From NCBI GenBank assembly GCA_005882135.1, contig VBDR01000030.1, positions 52,052-116,051 of the forward strand: a stretch of DNA of 64,000 nucleotides, given 5' to 3'. The notes under the pieces were generated by a model. It was given only the letters and a program-made list of their open reading frames with translations, made no database searches and was not told where the DNA came from. Numbering within the stretch: the first letter of the stretch is position 1; each line of letters begins with the position of its first letter. The stretch is from Chloroflexota bacterium (GTDB lineage Bacteria > Chloroflexota > Dormibacteria > Dormibacterales > Dormibacteraceae). Made by a program: the position numbers and the translations under genes. This document shows positions 10,355 through 20,305 of the stretch, piece after piece.

Positions 10355-10916
10355 TACCTCGGCCACCATGAGCGCGCGGGCTGCGCTGTGGGGCGAGGAC
10401 GGTGGCGCCGTCCGCCTGCTCACCGCGTCCCGTAACCAGCAGGCGATCATCTCGGAGCTCAAAGGGATGATCAAAGGCAAGCGGCTGACTGCGGTCGCAG
10501 TGGCTACCGGCCCAGGGTCGTTCACCGGACTCAGGGTCGGAGTGTCGTTCGGGCTCGGCCTTGCGATCGGCCTACGGATTCCGATCATCCCCCTGCCGAG
10601 CCTCGACCTCCAGGCCGCTCGCAGCGACGTTCCCGCGATTGCGGTCATCGAGGCCGGCCGCGGCCGCGTGTACTACAAGCTTCCAGGCGGCAAACCGATG
10701 CTGGGAGATCCCAGCGATATCCCAACAAGCCACCCATTGGTTGGCAACGTGGCGCCAATGACCGAGGCGGCGCTGCTGGCGGCAGGTCACAGCTTCAGAC
10801 AGCTGGATCCATTGAGCTGGGGAATGGCTGTTGGGCGGGTCCTCGAAACGGCACGCGAAGTGGCCTATGGTAGTCTCGAAATCGAATACATGCACTCGTT
10901 CTCCGCGCAGGCGTGA
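10338..10916 (+). CDS. tsaB: tRNA t6A biosynthesis protein TsaB
   Basis: ILVIDTSATMSARAAL, GPGSFTGLRVGVSFGLGLA. Confidence 0.88.
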   Translation: MILVIDTSATMSARAALWGEDGGAVRLLTASRNQQAIISELKGMIKGKRLTAVAVATGPGSFTGLRVGVSFGLGLAIGLRIPIIPLPSLDLQAARSDVPAIAVIEAGRGRVYYKLPGGKPMLGDPSDIPTSHPLVGNVAPMTEAALLAAGHSFRQLDPLSWGMAVGRVLETAREVAYGSLEIEYMHSFSAQA

Positions 10917-11518
10917 TGGTTCAGATCAGGCAGCAGCTCGCCATCGAGCTGATGCGCGAAGCGGACGTCAACACCGTCCAGGAGATCGAACGCGAGATCT
11001 TCGCCACGCCCTGGCCGCGCAACGCCTACTACCGCGAGCTGGCCTCGCGCGCCAGCGCACACTACGTCGTGCTGCGCCAGGAGGGTCCGGCGGAAAGGCC
11101 GGCCGGATATCGCCTGGCCGATTTCGACCCCACGATCATCGGCTACGGCGGCATGTGGCGGATGTATGACGAGGCTCACGTCACCACGATCGGCGTCCGC
11201 CACGACCTCCAGCACCGGGGCTACGGCCGGATCATCTTCGCCGGGCTGGTCCAGGCGGCCTACGACATGGGCGCCAAGTGGGTCACGCTCGAGGTCCGAA
11301 CCACCAACGACAACGCGATGCGGATGTACGAGGCTTTCGGGTTCAAGGTCATCGGCCGGCGCAAGGGTTACTACACGGACAACGGGGAGGACGCGATCGT
11401 GATGTGGTCCGACTCGATCCACTCGCCCCGCTTCCGCAAGGCCTACGAAGCGAACCTCGAACGAATCGACTCAGAAGTCAGAAACCTCCGTCGCGACCTG
11501 CTGACCAAAGGGGACTGA
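10913..11518 (+). CDS. rimI: ribosomal protein alanine N-acetyltransferase (GNAT)
   Basis: EAHVTTIGVRHDLQHRGYGRIIF, MRMYEAFGFKVIGRRKGYY. Confidence 0.88.
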   Translation: MMVQIRQQLAIELMREADVNTVQEIEREIFATPWPRNAYYRELASRASAHYVVLRQEGPAERPAGYRLADFDPTIIGYGGMWRMYDEAHVTTIGVRHDLQHRGYGRIIFAGLVQAAYDMGAKWVTLEVRTTNDNAMRMYEAFGFKVIGRRKGYYTDNGEDAIVMWSDSIHSPRFRKAYEANLERIDSEVRNLRRDLLTKGD

Positions 11519-11562
11519 TTCCCCTCTCCCCGCAGGGGAGAGGGTCAGGGTGAGGGGCGTGG
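11517..11562 (+). repeat. REP-like repeat, class A copy 1
   Basis: CCCCTCTCCCCGCAGGGGAGAGGGTCAGGGTGAGGGGCGTGGA; near-identical to 15896-15942. Confidence 0.7.
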
Positions 11563-12617
11563 AAAGCACATCGCTAACGCTGGGCATCGAAACGTCCTGC
11601 GACGAAACTTCTGTCGCGGTCGTCGAGGGCGGTCGCAAGGTCCTCTCCAACATCATCCACTCCCAGGTGGACCTGCACCAGGAGTTTGGGGGCGTGGTCC
11701 CCGAGCTGGCGGCGCGCGACCACCTCGAGCGCCTGCCGGGTCTCCTGGATATGGCGCTGCAAAAGGCGGACGTCAAACCCGCCGACCTCGACCTGGTCGC
11801 GGTCACGCGCGGGCCGGGCCTGGTCGGCTGCCTGCTGGTCGGAGTGGGAGTGGGGGAGGGCCTCGCTGCCGCGTGGTCGAAACCGCTCACCGGCGTCAAC
11901 CACCTGTGGGGTCACATCTACGCCGCAATGCTCACCCGGCCCGACCTCGAACCGCCGCTGCTGGGCCTGGTCGTCAGCGGCGCCCACTCGGACCTTGTCC
12001 GTATGCCCGAGCACGGCCGCTTCGGGGTCATCGGCCGGACCAGGGACGACGCCGCCGGCGAGGCGTTCGACAAGGCCGCCCGGATGCTTGGCCTCGGCTT
12101 CCCTGGCGGACCGGCGCTGGACCATATCGCGCGCACGGGCGATCCGAATCGCCGGCCGCTGCCGAAGCCGTCGCTGCCGGGCCTCGAGTACAGCTTCAGC
12201 GGCCTCAAGACCGCGCTGCTCTACAGGCTCCGGGGTATGGGCGAATCCGTGACCGACCAGGATCGAGCCGACCTCGCGGCGGCGTTTGAGCGGTCGGTCG
12301 TGGAATCGCTGCTCGAGAAGCTCGACCTCGCTCTGGAGCAGCAGCCGGTGCGAGAGGTCGTCGTCGCCGGGGGCGTGGCGGCCAACACGCTGCTCCGACA
12401 GCGGGCGGCGGAGATCGTCGCCGGTCGTGCCCGCCTGACCATGCCGCCGCTCGAGCTCTGCACCGACAACGCAGCAATGATCGCGGCAGCAGCCCATTTC
12501 ACCTCCCCTTCCCTTCCCCGCCCGCCGTGGAAGGTGGCCGGGGTTGCGCAGCGACCCCGGCCGGATGGGGGCGCCCGACCTATCGCTGTCGACCCGTCGT
12601 TAGGCTGGGAGCCGTGA
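11550..12617 (+). CDS. tsaD: tRNA N6-threonylcarbamoyladenosine synthase TsaD
   Basis: LGIETSCDETSVAVVEGG, NHLWGHIYA, GVAANTLLR; GTG start (11550 or 11559) lies in the repeat. Confidence 0.93.
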   Translation: MRGVESTSLTLGIETSCDETSVAVVEGGRKVLSNIIHSQVDLHQEFGGVVPELAARDHLERLPGLLDMALQKADVKPADLDLVAVTRGPGLVGCLLVGVGVGEGLAAAWSKPLTGVNHLWGHIYAAMLTRPDLEPPLLGLVVSGAHSDLVRMPEHGRFGVIGRTRDDAAGEAFDKAARMLGLGFPGGPALDHIARTGDPNRRPLPKPSLPGLEYSFSGLKTALLYRLRGMGESVTDQDRADLAAAFERSVVESLLEKLDLALEQQPVREVVVAGGVAANTLLRQRAAEIVAGRARLTMPPLELCTDNAAMIAAAAHFTSPSLPRPPWKVAGVAQRPRPDGGARPIAVDPSLGWEP

Positions 12618-12892
12618 GCGTCAAGGGCTGGGTCGTGGTCTTCACAGGCGAGCGGATCCAGGCCGATCTCCTGGCCGCCGTCCTGGAGGCGGACGGCTTG
12701 CGGGTCGAGGTCTTCGGCGACAACGCCTACGGGGTCGGGATCGACCTGACCGCCGCCCGCCTGCTGGTCCCCGAGGACCAGGCGGAGGCCGCCCGGCGCA
12801 TGATCAAGGAGGCCGAAAGCGCGCCCGCCGAGGCCGATGAGGCCTCCGAAGACGAGCCCCATCCCCCGCCTGCGGCGGGTACTTCCCCATAA
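12614..12892 (+). CDS. DUF2007-like putative signal-transducing protein
   Basis: VVVFTGERIQADLLAAVLEADGLRVEVFGDNAYG...LLVPEDQAEAARRMI. Confidence 0.6.
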   Translation: MSVKGWVVVFTGERIQADLLAAVLEADGLRVEVFGDNAYGVGIDLTAARLLVPEDQAEAARRMIKEAESAPAEADEASEDEPHPPPAAGTSP

Positions 12893-12905
12893 ATGGGGAA
12901 GAGGG
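12857..12905 (-). repeat. REP-like double-hairpin repeat, copy 2 (inverted)
   Basis: Reverse complement CTTCCCCATTTATGGGGAAGTACCCGCCGCAGGCGGGGGATGGGGC matches the 37.4/42.8 kb architecture. Confidence 0.7.
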
Positions 12906-12937
12906 TTTGGCAGCCCGACCCGGCTTGGTACTAGTAT

Positions 12938-12964
12938 TTAGCAGTCAACCTGCCAGAGTGCTAA
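12938..12964 (+). promoter_or_regulatory. CIRCE operator (HrcA-binding site)
   Basis: TTAGCAGTC-N9-GAGTGCTAA; one mismatch to TTAGCACTC-N9-GAGTGCTAA, upstream of groES. Confidence 0.93.
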
Positions 12965-13015
12965 GCGCTCGGGGGTGGGGAGTGCCAATTCACTTTCAGC
13001 TTAGGAGGGCTGCAC

Positions 13016-13315
13016 ATGAACTTGAAACCGTTGGGCGACCGCGTGGTGGTCAAGCCCGTCGAGAAAGAGGAAAAGACCAAGAGCGGGATCGTGCTTCCGG
13101 ACACCGCCAAGGAGAAGCCCCAGGAGGGGATCGTCCAGGCCGTGGGGACCGGAAGGATCCTGGACAACGGAACCAAGATTCCGATGGAGCTCAAGGTCGG
13201 CGACAAGGTGCTCTACGCGAAGTACGCCGGCAACGAGTTCAAGGTGGACGAGATCGAGTACCTGATCGTGTCCGAGAAGGACGTCCTCGCCATCCTGGCG
13301 AACGGCAAGAAGTAA
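13016..13315 (+). CDS. groES: co-chaperonin GroES
   Basis: [36 protein letters not shown]. Confidence 0.97.
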   Translation: MNLKPLGDRVVVKPVEKEEKTKSGIVLPDTAKEKPQEGIVQAVGTGRILDNGTKIPMELKVGDKVLYAKYAGNEFKVDEIEYLIVSEKDVLAILANGKK

Positions 13316-13342
13316 TCCACAGATAAAAGAAGAGGGACGCAT

Positions 13343-14980
<1,638 letters not shown>

Positions 14981-14985
14981 CCCGA

Positions 14986-15390
14986 CTAGGTCCGAGTTCT
15001 CAAGGAGCCCCCGCTTCGGCGGGGGCTTCTTTCTTTCCCGGGCGGCTCATCGACAGGGATGATGCCCCCGATGCCGGCCACTCGCCTCGCGGCGACGGAG
15101 ACCGCAAACGGAAGCAAGATCATGAACGTGGCGACGATCACCGAAAGGGCGTCCGGCAGCCGCCTCGGGTCGCCGAGTCCCAGGTAAGTGAGGTAGCCGC
15201 CACCGACCGCGGTCACCAGCACTAGAAACACCGCGGCGCCGATCGCCCACGTGCGGTACTCGCGATAGAGGGGTGGAGCGTTCCGGCTGGCCAGCCGCAG
15301 CAGCCACCAGGCGGTGAGGCCGTTCAGCACCAGCCCGCTCAAAAGCGCGCAGGCGGCGATGCCGATCCGGAAGGCGGCCAGGTGAACCAT
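14986..15390 (-). CDS. small membrane protein, function unknown
   Basis: Three predicted TM stretches; annotated ATG at 15390 but open frame extends upstream (see finding). Confidence 0.55.
   Translation of the reverse strand: MVHLAAFRIGIAACALLSGLVLNGLTAWWLLRLASRNAPPLYREYRTWAIGAAVFLVLVTAVGGGYLTYLGLGDPRRLPDALSVIVATFMILLPFAVSVAARRVAGIGGIIPVDEPPGKERSPRRSGGSLRTRT
15006..15034 (+). terminator. Rho-independent terminator of groESL
   Basis: AGCCCCCGCTTCGGCGGGGGCT followed by TCTTTCTTT. Confidence 0.88.
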
Positions 15391-15486
15391 GACGAACGCC
15401 GAGGCGTTGACGGCGAGGATGCCGATGGGCGTGATTACGCCCAGGGCGAGAAGCGCGAACTCTCTAAGGCGTCTGGATCGAAGCGT

Positions 15487-15873
15487 CTAGTGGCCGCAGC
15501 CGCAGGCCTGCGCGCCGCCGGCGTCGTCGCCCGTGTCGAACGAGTGGCCGCACGAGCACGAGTGCACCGCGTTCGGGTTGTGCACCGTGAAGCCGGCGCC
15601 CATCAGGCCATCCACGTAATCGATCTCGGAGCCGCGGAGGTAGGAGACGCTGAAGTCGTCAACGACGATCTGCACACCCTCGTTGTCGACCACGACGTCG
15701 TCCTGGCGCCGCTGATCGTCGAAAGCCATGCCGTACTGCATTCCCGAGCAACCGCCGCCGCTGACAAAGACGCGGAGGGCCAGCTGCGGGTTGTCTTCCT
15801 TGGCGAGCAGCTCCTTGAGTCGGGTCTGGGCTTCGGTGGTGAGAGAGACGACAGCTTGTTCGATCACGCCCAA
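15487..15873 (-). CDS. erpA: iron-sulfur cluster insertion protein (IscA/ErpA A-type carrier)
   Basis: LRVFVSGGGCSGMQYGMAFDD...SCSCGHSF cysteine pattern. Confidence 0.88.
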   Translation of the reverse strand: MGVIEQAVVSLTTEAQTRLKELLAKEDNPQLALRVFVSGGGCSGMQYGMAFDDQRRQDDVVVDNEGVQIVVDDFSVSYLRGSEIDYVDGLMGAGFTVHNPNAVHSCSCGHSFDTGDDAGGAQACGCGH

Positions 15874-15895
15874 AATGCTACCACGGCTGTTGCGA

Positions 15896-15942
15896 GTCCC
15901 CTCTCCCCTTCAGGGGAGAGGGTCAGGGAGAGGGGCGTGGAG
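15896..15942 (+). repeat. REP-like repeat, class A copy 2
   Basis: CCCCTCTCCCCTTCAGGGGAGAGGGTCAGGGAGAGGGGCGTGGA. Confidence 0.7.
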
Positions 15943-15944
15943 AA

Positions 15945-17222
15945 CTACCGCCTCCCGAGCTTGAACCCCTTCTTTTCCTTGGCCTCGCCGGCGCCGGTGG
16001 TCCCCGCGATCATCTGCGCCAGCACCTCGACCCCGCGCGCGATCGCGCTCTTGGGGTCGGTCAGGACCAGGATCTCGCCTTTGACCGCGGCCTCGTCGGG
16101 CTTGGTCCCGTCGAAGTCGATCTCCACCGCCAGCTCCTGCTTGAGGGTCCGGACCACATCCTCTTTGCTGACGACCGACTTCGGCACCTTGTTGTTGAGG
16201 GCCAGGATGACGCGGCCGGGCACGATGTTGAGGACGTTGGTGAAGATGTTCAGCAGCTCCCCCACGTCCTTCAGGGAGGACAGCTCCGGCGTCACCAGCA
16301 CCAGCACGCGCTGGGAGTGGTCGAGGACGCTGATCACGATGTCGGTGAAAGCGACGCCGAGGTCGAAGACGATGTACCGGAACGCGTTGACCAGGATGCC
16401 CATTGCCCGGTTGACCAGGTCGACGGTGATCAAATCGGCCTGCTCCGCGCGCAGCACCCCGGGCAGAAGCATCATGCCGCCGGGGTGATGGAGGATCGCC
16501 CCCAGCACCGCCTCTTCGAAGTTCTGGGGCGGAACCTGGCTCGCCGCGGCCAGACAACCGGTCGGGGTGAGGTAGGAGATAAGGGCGGCGTGGTTGTAGG
16601 GGAGGGCCAGGTCGACGAGCAGGACCTCGCCCGGGAACCGCTTGGCCAGGGAGGCGGCCAGGTTGACCGCGATGGTCGTGCGGCCGGAGCCGCCCTTGGG
16701 CGAGTAGATGGCGACCGTCGAGGCGGCCTGCTCTGGCGCGACCATGCGAGCGCGGGCGATCAGGTTGGGCAACGTGTCCTTGCGCTGCTCGACCAGCTTG
16801 GTCAGCTCGATGAGCGCGTCCGACTCGGCGGGGATGGTCTCGTAGAGCGTCTTGCGGTCGAGGGTCAGCAGCCGGCAGTCCTCGAGGGCGCGGACGCTGG
16901 CGGTGCGGGTCTCTTCAGAAATCAAGGCCATCTCGCCGAAGAAATCGTCCGGCCCCATCAGGGCGATCGTGATCGTGTGGCCTGGGGACTCCTCGACGTA
17001 CACCTCGCAGCGCCCCGACTCGACGATGAACATCGTGTCGCCGGGGTCGCCCTGGTGCACGATCACCGAACCCCTGGCGGCAGAGGCTGGGGCGAGACGC
17101 CGCGCGAGGGCGTGAAGGGTGTTGTCGGGAAGCGTGAAAAAGATTGCTACCCGCTCCAGGATCTGGAACCGCCTCCGCAGTTCATCCGGCGAGCCTGAAG
17201 TGGGGCGGTCGTTGTCGCTCAC
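15945..17222 (-). CDS. cyclic-nucleotide-binding domain fused to CpaE/MinD-like ATPase
   Basis: IVHQGDPGDTMFIVESGRCEVYVEE CNMP domain; VAIYSPKGGSGRTTIAVNLAASLA deviant Walker A; GTG 17222 likely start. Confidence 0.8.
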   Translation of the reverse strand: MSDNDRPTSGSPDELRRRFQILERVAIFFTLPDNTLHALARRLAPASAARGSVIVHQGDPGDTMFIVESGRCEVYVEESPGHTITIALMGPDDFFGEMALISEETRTASVRALEDCRLLTLDRKTLYETIPAESDALIELTKLVEQRKDTLPNLIARARMVAPEQAASTVAIYSPKGGSGRTTIAVNLAASLAKRFPGEVLLVDLALPYNHAALISYLTPTGCLAAASQVPPQNFEEAVLGAILHHPGGMMLLPGVLRAEQADLITVDLVNRAMGILVNAFRYIVFDLGVAFTDIVISVLDHSQRVLVLVTPELSSLKDVGELLNIFTNVLNIVPGRVILALNNKVPKSVVSKEDVVRTLKQELAVEIDFDGTKPDEAAVKGEILVLTDPKSAIARGVEVLAQMIAGTTGAGEAKEKKGFKLGRR

Positions 17223-17253
17223 GCCGAGGGAATTATAGGTATGGGGTCTCAAT

Positions 17254-17300
17254 CCTCCTCCCCATTCATGGGGAGGTGTCGGCGAAGCCGACGGAGGGGC
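17254..17300 (+). repeat. REP-like double-hairpin repeat, copy 3
   Basis: CCTCCTCCCCATTCATGGGGAGGTGTCGGCGAAGCCGACGGAGGGGC. Confidence 0.7.
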
Positions 17301-17341
17301 CTCGGAGTCGGTCATAGCCGTTGGTAGACTTAGCCGCTGCC

Positions 17342-17420
17342 GGTCCCGTGGTGTAGCCTGGCCAAACACGCGGCCCTGTCAAGGCCGAGAGCGCCGGTTC
17401 GAATCCGGTCGGGACCGCCA
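17342..17420 (+). tRNA. tRNA-Asp (anticodon GTC)
   Basis: GGTCCCG/CGGGACC acceptor, CGGCC-CTGTCAA-GGCCG anticodon arm, encoded CCA. Confidence 0.95.
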
Positions 17421-17446
17421 TGAAACCGGAGCAGATGCGGCTCTGT

Positions 17447-17536
17447 GGAGAGGTGGCCGAGTCCGGTTGAAGGCGACGGTCTCGAAAACCGTTATGGGTC
17501 ACTGGCCCATCGAGAGTTCAAATCTCTCCCTCTCCG
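17447..17536 (+). tRNA. tRNA-Ser (anticodon CGA)
   Basis: GGAGAGG/CCTCTCC acceptor, ACGGT-CTCGAAA-ACCGT anticodon arm, long variable arm. Confidence 0.95.
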
Positions 17537-17728
17537 CTCCCTTCCCGCTCCCAACCGTGCGATGGAAGTTTGAGACGGACATCGCACGCTCTGTTCGGCT
17601 GCTCCTGCGAGGCCCCTCAAGCTGTCTCGGATTTGCGGATGCGCGGCTCTCGGGTCTCGCCCGGCCGGGCTGTAGACTGTCGCAAAGGCGGCGATCACCT
17701 CTCCGCCTCAAGATTTGGAGAAGTCCAG

Positions 17729-18256
17729 ATGAGCTGGAACCCCTATGACAACCTTCCCCGGGCGGCCTCCTTCTCACTGACCAGCAGTGACCTCCGGGAA
17801 GGTGAAAAGCTGGCGATGCCGCAGGTCAGCGGCGTATTCGGCGCCGGCGGCCAGGACGTCTCCCCGCAACTCTCCTGGAGCGGCTTCCCCTCAGGGACGA
17901 AGAGCTTCGTGGTCACCATGGTCGACCCCGAAGCGCCCACCGTCCTTGGCTTCTGGCACTGGGCCGTGGTGAACATACCGGGCAGCGTCACCGAGTTGCC
18001 TACGGGTGCCGGCGACGAGTCCGGCTCGAGGCTCCCGCAGGGCGCCTTCCAGCTCCCGAACGACGCCAGATCGATGCGCTACGTTGGCGCCGCGCCGCCG
18101 CCCGGCACTGGAAAGCACCGCTACATCTTCGCGGCCCTCGCCCTCGAGGCCGAGAAGATCGAGATTGACAGGGGAGCGACACCCGCCTGGCTGATGTACA
18201 TGGTCTTCAACGGCACCCTTGGACGCGCCTTTCTCGAGGGCTGGTACGAGAGGTAG
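17729..18256 (+). CDS. YbhB/YbcL (PEBP/Raf kinase inhibitor-like) protein
   Basis: SPQLSWSGFPSGTKSFVVTMVDPEAPTVLGFWHWAVVNIP. Confidence 0.92.
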   Translation: MSWNPYDNLPRAASFSLTSSDLREGEKLAMPQVSGVFGAGGQDVSPQLSWSGFPSGTKSFVVTMVDPEAPTVLGFWHWAVVNIPGSVTELPTGAGDESGSRLPQGAFQLPNDARSMRYVGAAPPPGTGKHRYIFAALALEAEKIEIDRGATPAWLMYMVFNGTLGRAFLEGWYER

Positions 18257-18371
18257 AGGTCGCCTTCGGCCCACGGCGCAGCCGACGGTTTCGTCAGCTC
18301 CGCCGGAATGAGCGGGATCCTCGCCACGCGCGCAGGATGCCGCGACTAGAGGGTTTCTCCAACCCAGCCGG

Positions 18372-19862
18372 TTAAAGGAAGGCGAACGCCTCGTAGATCG
18401 GGCCGCGGTCGAACCAGTCGCCTGAGAACGCCACGTGCATCGCGTTCTGCTCCCACGGGTCGTTGGTCCAGTAGTCGGACGCGCCGTTCAACCCGGTCAG
18501 GGTCACGAAATGCGTGCCACCCGTTGGCAGGTTCATGCCCACGATCACCGGATGGCCGGCGCCGACCTGAGCCCTGATCCACGCCGGATCCGGACTACGC
18601 ATGACGACCGTCCTGTGTCCTGGAATGTTCAGGGCCGAGTTGAACATCGCGCCGCTGCCGTTGAACCAGCCCGGGTGAGCAGCGATCGTCGCCGGTGTGA
18701 TCGACGTGAACCCGAAGTGGGCGAACACCATCGCGAGGTCCGAGATCAGGCAGCCGATCTTCCACACCGGAAAGGTTGCGGCGCCCACATTCGCCGACGC
18801 CCATCGCGAGTCGCGCTGGTTGTAGTAAGCGCCCCAGCCATCGCTGATGGGTTGGGCGTCGAGGATCACCCGCTCGGTGCTGCCGCCACCGCTTCCGGCC
18901 CCTGCGAGCCCTCGCGCGATGTCCCACGACGGCCAGGTTTCAGAGGCGGCCAGCCGCGGGGCGCTGCCCCAGGCATGGACCTCGCCGTGCCGGTCGAGCA
19001 CCCAGCCGCCGGGCGACGCAGCCGAGGCCGCCGTCCAGGAGACCATCGAGTCGGCCATGTCCTGGCCCGGCCACCGCGCCGACGGCGTCACTGCCGGAGC
19101 GCCACCAAACGGATGGATGCCCCCCGAGTAGTCGAGCGTGTAACCCTGCATGAGCAGTCGGTGCCGCCCCGACGTGAGCACCAGCCCGCGGGCGACGTCG
19201 GTGGTCCAGCGAGCGTTGGCGGTCACGAAGGGCGCCCCGCCGAACGGGTGGATGCCGCCGAAACCATCGAGCGTGTAGCCCATGACACTGGCGGGTGTGC
19301 TGTTCGGCGTCAGCACGAGTCCTCGCGCGATGCCCTGGCCCGGCCAGAGCGAGTTGCCCGTCACCTGCGGCGCACCACCGAACGCATGGATACCGCCGTC
19401 AGCGTCGAGAAGGTAGCCCGCGGGCGCCCTATGAGACGACCAGGGCGCCAGCACGATCTCGCGCGCGCCGATCCAGTGCGGCCAGTACACGCCGCTTTCC
19501 ATGGTGGGTGCGCCGCCAACCGGATGCAGGCCGCCCCATCCATCCATGACGTATCCGCCGGTGCCATCCGGGAAGAGCGCGAGGCTGTAAGCGATGTCCT
19601 TGGTCGGCCACGACGCGGTCGACGCCAGGGCCGGCGACGCGCCGACCGGGTGGATGCCGCCCCATCCATCGAGCACATAGAGATGGTTCCGATTGTCGAT
19701 CGGCGGATGCACGTGCGCGGCTCCGTGGCCGATTGCGCCCAGGGTCACTTCGTCCCGTCCAGCGCTGGCCGTGCCGAGCAAGGCAGCGATGACTGAGAAG
19801 CCGAGGACGTAAGGCAGAAATCTCCGGGCACGCACCCCCACGGCGCCGGGATCGTAGTCCAT
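18372..19862 (-). CDS. secreted protein: six ~45-aa GGIHPFGGAP repeats + C39-like peptidase-type domain
   Basis: Signal-like N-terminus; repeated Y-x-LD-xxGGIHPFGGAP-xxx-WPxxDIA; C-terminal GCLISDLAM ... GTHFVTLTG. Confidence 0.75.
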   Translation of the reverse strand: MDYDPGAVGVRARRFLPYVLGFSVIAALLGTASAGRDEVTLGAIGHGAAHVHPPIDNRNHLYVLDGWGGIHPVGASPALASTASWPTKDIAYSLALFPDGTGGYVMDGWGGLHPVGGAPTMESGVYWPHWIGAREIVLAPWSSHRAPAGYLLDADGGIHAFGGAPQVTGNSLWPGQGIARGLVLTPNSTPASVMGYTLDGFGGIHPFGGAPFVTANARWTTDVARGLVLTSGRHRLLMQGYTLDYSGGIHPFGGAPAVTPSARWPGQDMADSMVSWTAASAASPGGWVLDRHGEVHAWGSAPRLAASETWPSWDIARGLAGAGSGGGSTERVILDAQPISDGWGAYYNQRDSRWASANVGAATFPVWKIGCLISDLAMVFAHFGFTSITPATIAAHPGWFNGSGAMFNSALNIPGHRTVVMRSPDPAWIRAQVGAGHPVIVGMNLPTGGTHFVTLTGLNGASDYWTNDPWEQNAMHVAFSGDWFDRGPIYEAFAFL

Positions 19863-19924
19863 TTCCGAGCCCCAACCTGGCCTTGCACCGGAATCGACCG
19901 CCCAACAGGCGGGTTGCTCCAGTT

Positions 19925-20305
19925 ATGACGGGATTTGAGCCATGGGTCTTCGATGCGGCTGGGCGTGAGCGCGAGGTAAGGCTCACGACGATCGGGCGCA
20001 GGACCGGCAAGCCAAGACGCGTCACGATCTGGATCTCCACCGATGGCGAGCACATCTACATCCGTTCCGGCGAGGGATTGAGCCGCGATTGGCCGCAGAA
20101 CTTTCTCGCCAAGGGCGAGGCCACTCTGCTTCTCGGCGGCAAGTCCATCCACGTGAAGCCGCGACACGTTGCAGATGTCGATGAAGCGCGAGCCACGTCC
20201 CATCTGGTACGCAAGAAGTACGGCGACTACGTCAAGCCATCCAGGCCCGGCGAGCCACCTACCAAAGGAGAGCAGGCGACCTTCGAATTGATCCCGGCTT
20301 CTTGA
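19925..20305 (+). CDS. nitroreductase/deazaflavin (F420)-dependent family protein
   Basis: VRLTTIGRRTGKPRRVTIWISTDGEHIYIRSGEG...RDWPQNFLA. Confidence 0.75.
   Translation: MTGFEPWVFDAAGREREVRLTTIGRRTGKPRRVTIWISTDGEHIYIRSGEGLSRDWPQNFLAKGEATLLLGGKSIHVKPRHVADVDEARATSHLVRKKYGDYVKPSRPGEPPTKGEQATFELIPAS

Noticed and set aside
18435-19796. 453-aa ORF antisense to the C39-like repeat protein
   Set aside because: Arg/His-rich antisense translation; repeats explained by the sense protein.
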